Positions 58,054-64,000 of a stretch of 64,000 bases of DNA are shown in pieces. Position 1 is the stretch's first letter. The number at the start of each line of letters is the position of its first letter. The DNA lies in assembly GCA_014218235.1 (NCBI GenBank), contig JACBKR010001264.1, positions 1,860,001-1,924,000 on the forward strand, in the 5' to 3' direction. Position numbers and translations under genes: made by a program. The notes under the pieces are model-generated. The model worked only from the letters and a program-made list of their open reading frames with translations. It ran no database searches and was not told the DNA's origin. This stretch comes from Colocasia esculenta. Taxonomy: Eukaryota > Streptophyta > Magnoliopsida > Alismatales > Araceae.

Positions 58054-61000
58054 CTAACACATTAAAAGAAGTAAGAACACCTTCCAACAACATCAGTAAT
58101 AACACGCGTCAGTAACTTGATGCTTTCCTCAAAGCATCCACAAAAATTAGAAGTAACTGGCGTAGGAAGCTTTAAACTCCTTAATCTGTCCCCGTTAGCC
58201 AATTGTCCCTAAACAGAATGGGGTATGCTTGCAGAATGGGGTAGCCAATTGTCCCTAAGTCTGAAAAGATAGGACACACATTATTAAGAAGAAATTAGTA
58301 TATTTTTGCTGGGTGTTTCAGTAGATAATGATATTCAGTGTTTTTTTTTCTGATTTCTATAAGAACAATCAATATCACATTTGCATAAAAACCTGAAAGT
58401 AAATGTTTACCAGACATGAAGTAGAAGGGTCAACAGTTAGATGCAGTTCAAAATATATAGATAAGAAGACTAATATGAGTACAAGTCTAAAAATACATGG
58501 TTGGAATGCCCACTATTGCTATCATATGCCCAGAAAATTCTGAATGTATTGTCCTTGAATTTTCTACCCATCCGTGTTATCATTCATTTATCACTGTGTT
58601 TCCCATTTCTTGGAGAGTGCGGGGGAGTCCGGTCCAGATCAGTCCGGATCGGCCCAGATCAGATCAGATCGGCCGATCTGATCGGGTCCGGGACAGACCA
58701 CCTGATCCCCGAGTTTTCATTCCTTGGAAAAAAGTAGTCACATGAAGCTCCATTCAAAGACAACCATCGTTCAATCTAAAGTCTTGAAGGACCTATCACT
58801 AAGCTCTGATTCCCTACCTAAAGCAAGAAGGCCCCATAAAGCACATTCCTGCTAGGTATCATGTTATCACCAGGGAGGTGGAAACAAATTAACGGTGTAG
58901 AAGTGGGAACACAGATTTTGAAAGAAAACCAAAAGAAAATCCTCAATAGGGGATTCATCAGATTAATGTGTAAAAGGGCTGATTCCTAAATAATTTTGAA
59001 TCTAGGTGTTGAAAATCTAAAATCCCTTTTGTATCAGGATTAGAAAAATGATAGATGTACGTATATCACATATGTTCGTCAAATGTATGTATGCATATAT
59101 GTATGTGTGGAGCCCACATAAGCCAGCAATCCAATAATGAAAAGAGAAATCGAAGGTTCCCATGCCCTCTTTGGTGAATTGGGCACAACAAGCATACATC
59201 CTCTCACACCATCTGAAGCAGGTGATCTTGATAAGATTAGTCATATTTTTAGAAGGCTAGCTAGAGGGCAGAATTGAATAACCCAACAAATGCATATTCA
59301 ATCTTGCACAAAACCATAGAGAAACATAGGAAAGGAGATCACCTGGGCAACTCCATTTTTAAACTGGGAATGAAGGATATGAGCAAGGTTCTTCTGTGCA
59401 GAAGTTAATCCACACACACAGCATGAGACCCTTTCTCTGCTCTCATGGCCTGCACGTCCAAGCCTTCAAAACCTTCCAGTCAGAGCCATGGAAACAATGT
59501 GGATGATGTAAAAAATGGAGGATGGGAACCGGTTAATCTGCTTATATATGCAAAAGGGAAATGGCATTTTATGTCTTCCTTGCTAAATTATTAAAGAAAA
59601 ACAACATAGGGTCCTACTCACAGTGACCTTGCATTAAGTTTTTTTTTCTTTAGATAGTGCCCTGCTTGCAGTTCCTATTAGCTTCATATGGTGCATGAGT
59701 TTTTTTTTTCTTTTTACTATACCTTTTTTTCGTGGGAACAACTTTTTCAGTGTGGCCTTTGTCATCACAGATTAGTGGTGTAAGCATTGGCTCCCTGGCT
59801 GAAAAATAATAACATGTATTATTTTAGAATGTCTGATTAATGATTTCAATGTAGCACATTAACTATTATGCTGATGTACCTGTTGAACCTGTCACTAACT
59901 TCTTCAAATCAATAAAACATTGAACTTTGATTTCATTGGTGAAGTCGATGATTTATGCTGGAAGTTATAATAATAGTGCCATACTTTCTCAACCACTTCT
60001 CTGCCATAGTTGATGCACAAATAAGAATTGTCACTTCAGATAATTTTGACTTACACTTGCAATATAGAGTAATGCATGTGGAAGTTTTAGTAATGTGTTC
60101 TTTTTCTGTTTCTTTCTAAATCTTCACTCCTTACCCATGTATTTCACATAGTCATTTGTGTGATTATCATATTTAATTGGTAAGATTGAAGGTCAAGCTC
60201 TTATTTCTGTCATATTCATGGTGAGAAGTCTCGCTTTATGTTATGTTGGATAGGTCTCAATATTGCATTTGCAATTGTGCATCACATCTGAAAAGTGCAC
60301 TAAAAAAAATATTTTGCAAGTAGCATTTGGAAAATTATAACAGCAAGTTCCATTAACTTTGCTAAATCATTAGGTTGTAGGCGTACAACTTACATGATGC
60401 TTAATATTTTTAAAAGTTGCATAAATAATGTTCTATATTGACACAATGAATAAAGAGTCTTGAAGAATCACATCTAATTGTGTTTATGGACGCATATTTA
60501 ACTTTCCATTTAGATTTTAGTACACTTTTTCTACCGTCCTCCATATCTATTAATACACTATTATATAGTGGGTTTGCCTGTACATAGAGAATTTGTGAAG
60601 AAAAGCTAAACCATTTTTATGATGTTTTATGATTCTTTATTTACAGTATCTTTTCTAGGAATTTATGTACTGGAATACAACCTATGCAGTTATAGATTTG
60701 GTCCAATTGATAAAATCATAGAAAGAACAAATGTTTGATGCATTCTAAATGTTCTAACTTTGATGTTTTCTCTTATTCCAAACATTTACATTTCATATAA
60801 ATAGATTCATGGAGAAGTAGTATGCCAATAAATTAGGCTTAGAAGAAAAAAAAAAACAAACCTCTAGGCGTTTTACCATGTAATTTGCATTCAAAATAGC
60901 AATCTTTGATGCTTCTGTGAGACCCTTAGATCCCATCATTGCTATGTATTGATATGAAATAGCCAAGCTGGAGTCCTGCTCCAGGTGGCTGCTATGTGGT

Positions 61001-61191
61001 CTTTTTTCTTTGAGACCATTGGCAACCCACTCACATATTGATGCCCTGCCTACAGTACTAAATTATACAGCAAGTTCTTTTAATGGTACACAAGTGTGTG
61101 AGAAAAAAGGTTCCACCAGATGGAATAACCAGTTGGAATAACCAGATTGGTGAGCAGTGAGAAAAAAGGTTAGAAGTGTGTTTCAGAAAAT
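58054..61191. other. Helitron B interior, no recognisable gene
   Basis: 58,363-58,620 is homologous to 28,577-28,800 in Helitron A. Near 58,617-58,695 a GATCxGGxCC-rich block (CAGATCAGATCAGATCGG) replaces the sequence seen in Helitron A. The rest is AT-rich with no supportable frame. Confidence 0.5.
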
Positions 61192-61510
61192 CTGAATTTA
61201 GCCAGAATATTAGGAAGTGTATCCACATAAATTTGTAGGAGTTTTTAGCCAGAATTGGATTTATATGATCTGTCTTCCTAAATTCAGACTTTTTTTTCTC
61301 TTTCAGGCAGTTGGTTTGGAGCTTATAGGGTTCTCATTCATTTTTCATTCAGAAAACTGTAAGTAGACATATACATATTTATTTACATGTGCATCAACTT
61401 CTTTTACCTTCTTTACAGAGGAATATTAGATGCATAGTTCTGTCAATAGATGAAATGAAGGTTACAAGAATTCTATGGGTAGGGGATGAATGGAGGAACT
61501 CAAAAAACAG
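61192..61510 (+). repeat. Direct repeat with splice-flanked exons, copy 2
   Basis: Partner of 36,787-37,110. It departs from that copy after CAAAAAACAGCA, where copy 1 runs into the retrotransposon target and this copy enters GC-rich DNA. Confidence 0.75.
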
Positions 61511-61870
61511 CAACCCCAAACCTCCCTTGTACTGCTGGAGTCCCCTCCACCCGCGGGTGGAGAGGATCTCCACTCGTCCTACGAACGACTCTCAATTCGC
61601 TGAGTTCCAAAGGGAGACGTGTGAGGCCAGCCGCCACGTCACCGACCACACTAGCTCTGCAACCTTGGCCTGCCATCGCAGAGTGCCGGACAAGGCCATA
61701 CTGGGGCTGATGAGGCGGCGGTAGTGAGGGCGGAGCAGGGCAGCAGCGCTACTGGCGCCTGGTGGGGCAGGGGTAGGCTCCGCGCATAGACGGCGGGCAG
61801 CCGCTCTGCTATTGAGGTCCTCCTCTGCCTTCACCTCCTCCTCCCTCCACCCCGCCACGCCATCCTCTTA
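61511..61870. other. GC-rich, probably captured coding piece
   Basis: Plus frame 61,389-61,724 continues through DSQFAEFQRETCEASRHVTD and PDKAILGLMRRR; the minus frame 61,858-61,592 is also open. Composition suggests a captured exon. The family is not recognised. Confidence 0.35.
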
Positions 61871-61923
61871 GAAAAATATGGCACACAGGGTTCACCTCGG
61901 ATGCCAAAATTCGAAATTTTTAA

Positions 61924-63205
61924 GGTTTTTTTTTAAATGACGTAGTTTAAAAAAGTTATTAGGAGAATAGCAGGTTAAAATTTTTAATTAGTAAAATAGT
62001 ATTTTTTCCGTCAAAATTGTGCTGGCGTGTGCGTCGATGTAACTTTTTAATATATATATATATATATAAAGAAATCGGTTAGGGATGACCGATTTCCTTC
62101 ATTCCCTGACCGATTTTCTTGTACTGCAGCAGTTGGTTTTTTTTATTTATTTTTTAAAATTAAATTAATGTCTTTAATTTTATATCTAAAAATATCTAAA
62201 TGAAATTTTAAACATAAATTTTTTAAATGTGATACATTTTATGTTGATTTTATTTTAATTTTTTAAAACAAATTTTATTACCTAAAAATTATTAAATTAA
62301 ATATTTTTAAATATTTTTATTTTTAAATATTTTTTAATTATTAATATAATTTTGATACTGTAACAATCCGATTATTTAATAAATGAGAGTAACTTAACCC
62401 CGGCCAAAAAGACACCACCACGATAATTTTAAGTTAAAGCAGATTGTCTGTGAGATGCAACCTTGAAGCGAGCTATCGCATGATCACGTTAAGGTGACGG
62501 GTTATACCCTCGTTGTGTTCATCTTATCGTTAGATTTTTAATTTAACCTATCTATTAAAGTAACTCTTATTTATTAAACAATCAAGTTGCTATGGTACTA
62601 AAGTTATGTTAATAATATATTATTTTTTTATTTAGAGACACTCTTACATTATTAATGTAACTTCGGTATTGTCTTTAGAAATGAATATTTCGATAAGACG
62701 TCACCGGACTTCGTTAACAGAAATAAATTTGAAACCATTATAATTAGCAGAAAAATATGTTGATTCTAAAATTATGAATATTGAGAATTACCGAAGTATA
62801 GATATCGAGATAAATTCGATTTATTAAATTTTTAGATAATTTTTGTTCGACAAAATTTATTTTAAAAAATTAAACTAAAATTATCATAAAATGTATCACA
62901 TTCTAATAAATTTATGTTTAAAATTTTATCTTGATTAGACATTGTGTGAATATAAAATTAAAGACATTAATTTAATTTTAAAAAACAAAAAAAATCAAAA
63001 CTACGAGGACCGATTTCCTTGTACTGTACAGTAAGAAAATCGGTCATTCCGATTTCAATATTTTATAATTTTTTAAAAAAGCTACACTGACGCACGCACT
63101 AACACAGTTTTTACGGTCAAAAGTGTGTTATTTTGTTAATTAAAAATTTTAACCTGTTATTCACCTAATAAACTTTTTAATTTATGCTTTTTTTAAAGAA
63201 GACCC
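61924..63205. mobile_element. Fold-back / MULE-like element with ~320-bp inverted ends
   Basis: The left (61,924-~62,245) and right (~62,885-63,205) ends are imperfect reverse complements. Landmarks in both are GTTATTAGGAGAATAGCAGG, TTAAAATTTTTAATTA, GTGCGTGCGTC-like, AAATCGGTC/GACCGATTT hairpins, TTAAAGACATTAATTTAA and GTGATACATTTTATG. Candidate target duplications are AT-rich (AATTTTTAA and AAAATTTTA) and therefore weak. No transposase is seen. The ~640-bp centre has an older inverted pair (AATAAATGAGAGT / ACTCTTATTTATT). Confidence 0.72.
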
Positions 63206-64000
63206 AAAATTTTAAGAATAAATTTTTTTATGGATGAGCTTTTTAGGGATACCAAATAAATTATTTTATATTTTTTTCTTAAAAATACTTTCATATATGA
63301 AATTTACACCAATTAAACGGACCCCCGATATCAAAGCACAAAGAGATCATTTGATATTAAGATAAATTAAAAATAAATTAAATTATTTTATTTTTTAAAA
63401 TATATATTTTTAATCTATTTTGATACCATAAATGACTTAAAGAAGCAGAAAAATTTGCGATTAGGGTTAGAGGTGTGAAGCTTGGTGGTGACGCGGTCGA
63501 AAGTGACGTCAACAAACCACTCCGACTTGTAGGTGCCAAGTCAGATGCACTGGTGGTTGGCATAGATATATGTGCCCCATATTTAAAAATGATAATTATA
63601 CAAAAACAAGTTAACATAAATATAACAATTACATGTTAACAAAGAAGAAGTTTTATTTTTGGAGAATATTTTATTAGAAAATAAACATTGAATTTTTTTT
63701 TCATAAATCATTTAGTGAATATCAAATGAATAATTATATTTTTTATTTTTCTGTAAATATTATTTCTTATTTTTTTTGCTCTAATCTTAAATTTTCACAT
63801 AATGATGGAATTCTAATTTGGATGTGGGACTTTGTTGCACACCAGTTGGAGAGCGCCGCAACCCTTCTTTGGTGCTGACGTGCTCATGTGTATAGCTTGA
63901 AGCTCGCCTACGTGAAAAGCACATCTTCTCTGAAAAGCACCGTAAACTAATTTTGCAATAAAGTAGACATAAATTGCAAGGAAAAAGTAATTTTATTGAT
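63206..64000. other. AT-rich stretch with a possible minus-strand exon remnant
   Basis: Most of this has no supportable gene. At about 63,570-63,440 a GC-richer minus-strand piece reads LGTYKSEWFVDVTFDRVTTK in one frame, with a stop just upstream. It may be an exon remnant of unknown family. Confidence 0.35.

Larger units (their letters stand above)
34638..61510 (+). mobile_element. Large gene-capturing Helitron B, interrupted by an LTR retrotransposon
   Basis: A textbook 5' end, TCTATACTATTATAATAAA, begins after the A at 34,637. The host sequence, known from the other tandem units, would continue with T, so the insertion was between A and T. The body carries GC-rich or intron-flanked host pieces: histone H2A, a DEAD-helicase piece, two splice-flanked exons and an antisense HSP110 exon. 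The 17.7-kb retrotransposon at 37,120-54,827 splits it. No Rep/helicase gene is seen. No CTRR end with hairpin was found up to 64,000, so the right end is a minimum set by the last shared segment. Confidence 0.65.

Noticed and set aside
61546..61565. CCACCCGCGGGTGG palindrome as the 3' hairpin of Helitron B
   Set aside because: No CTRR follows within the usual ~10-12 bases, and the sequence lies in coding-like GC-rich DNA.

Overview
The window looks like nuclear DNA from a flowering plant, most likely a monocot. The background is AT-rich, and the short recognisable host exons (WAK-like kinase, ICR/RIP, EDR1 domain, SBPase, histone H2A) are much richer in GC, as monocot exons often are. The families seen (CTAG-ended Helitrons, a Mutator-like element with an Ulp1 protease gene, a hAT-type MITE, long-LTR retrotransposons, a tRNA-derived SINE) are plant families. 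I found no intact, ordinary host gene. Nearly every part I can interpret is a mobile element, a repeat, or a piece of host gene carried by an element. Species cannot be decided from the sequence.

Layout. 0.7-3.0 kb: two CTAG-ended Helitrons end to end, the first carrying a receptor-kinase exon. 4.1-4.6 kb: a short hAT-type MITE. 5.3-12.8 kb: a decayed Mutator-like element of the kind that carries a Ulp1 (C48) protease gene. Its protease gene is on the minus strand and its MuDR-type transposase on the plus strand, divergent from a shared ~400-bp region. Both have in-frame stops. 13.04-17.14 kb: a large inverted repeat with ~1.9-kb arms. 17.73-21.91 kb: a probable solo LTR with a weak target-site signature, inside a GC-rich gene fragment. 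23.5-26.3 kb: a minus-strand Helitron terminus next to a patchwork of fragments of three host genes. 26.5-34.64 kb: a second Helitron-like region with a DEAD-box helicase exon and an array of 1.33-kb tandem repeats. From 34.64 kb: a related Helitron inserted into the last repeat unit. It carries histone H2A, DEAD-helicase and HSP110 fragments and runs to roughly 61.5 kb or beyond. It is interrupted by a complete 17.7-kb LTR retrotransposon at 37,120-54,827. 61.9-63.2 kb: a fold-back element with ~320-bp terminal inverted repeats.

The best-resolved object is the 17.7-kb retrotransposon. It has TG/CA ends, a perfect 5-bp target duplication (ACCAT), a primer-binding-site candidate and a purine-rich tract, but no recognisable gag, reverse transcriptase or integrase. 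I read it as a non-autonomous LARD-type element. Its 3' LTR holds a SINE with a perfect 15-bp target duplication that the 5' LTR lacks. The LTRs hold a second copy of the LTR-end/PBS junction and a GC-rich repeat sharing a 12-mer with the PBS.

Insertion order can be read from nesting: tandem repeat array, then Helitron B, then LTR retrotransposon, then SINE. The 'genes' here do not form a pathway. They are passenger fragments and decayed transposon genes. The possibly new biology lies in element structure: PBS-like repeats in an LTR, a recurring octamer in MULE introns, tandem amplification inside a Helitron, and chimeric gene capture.
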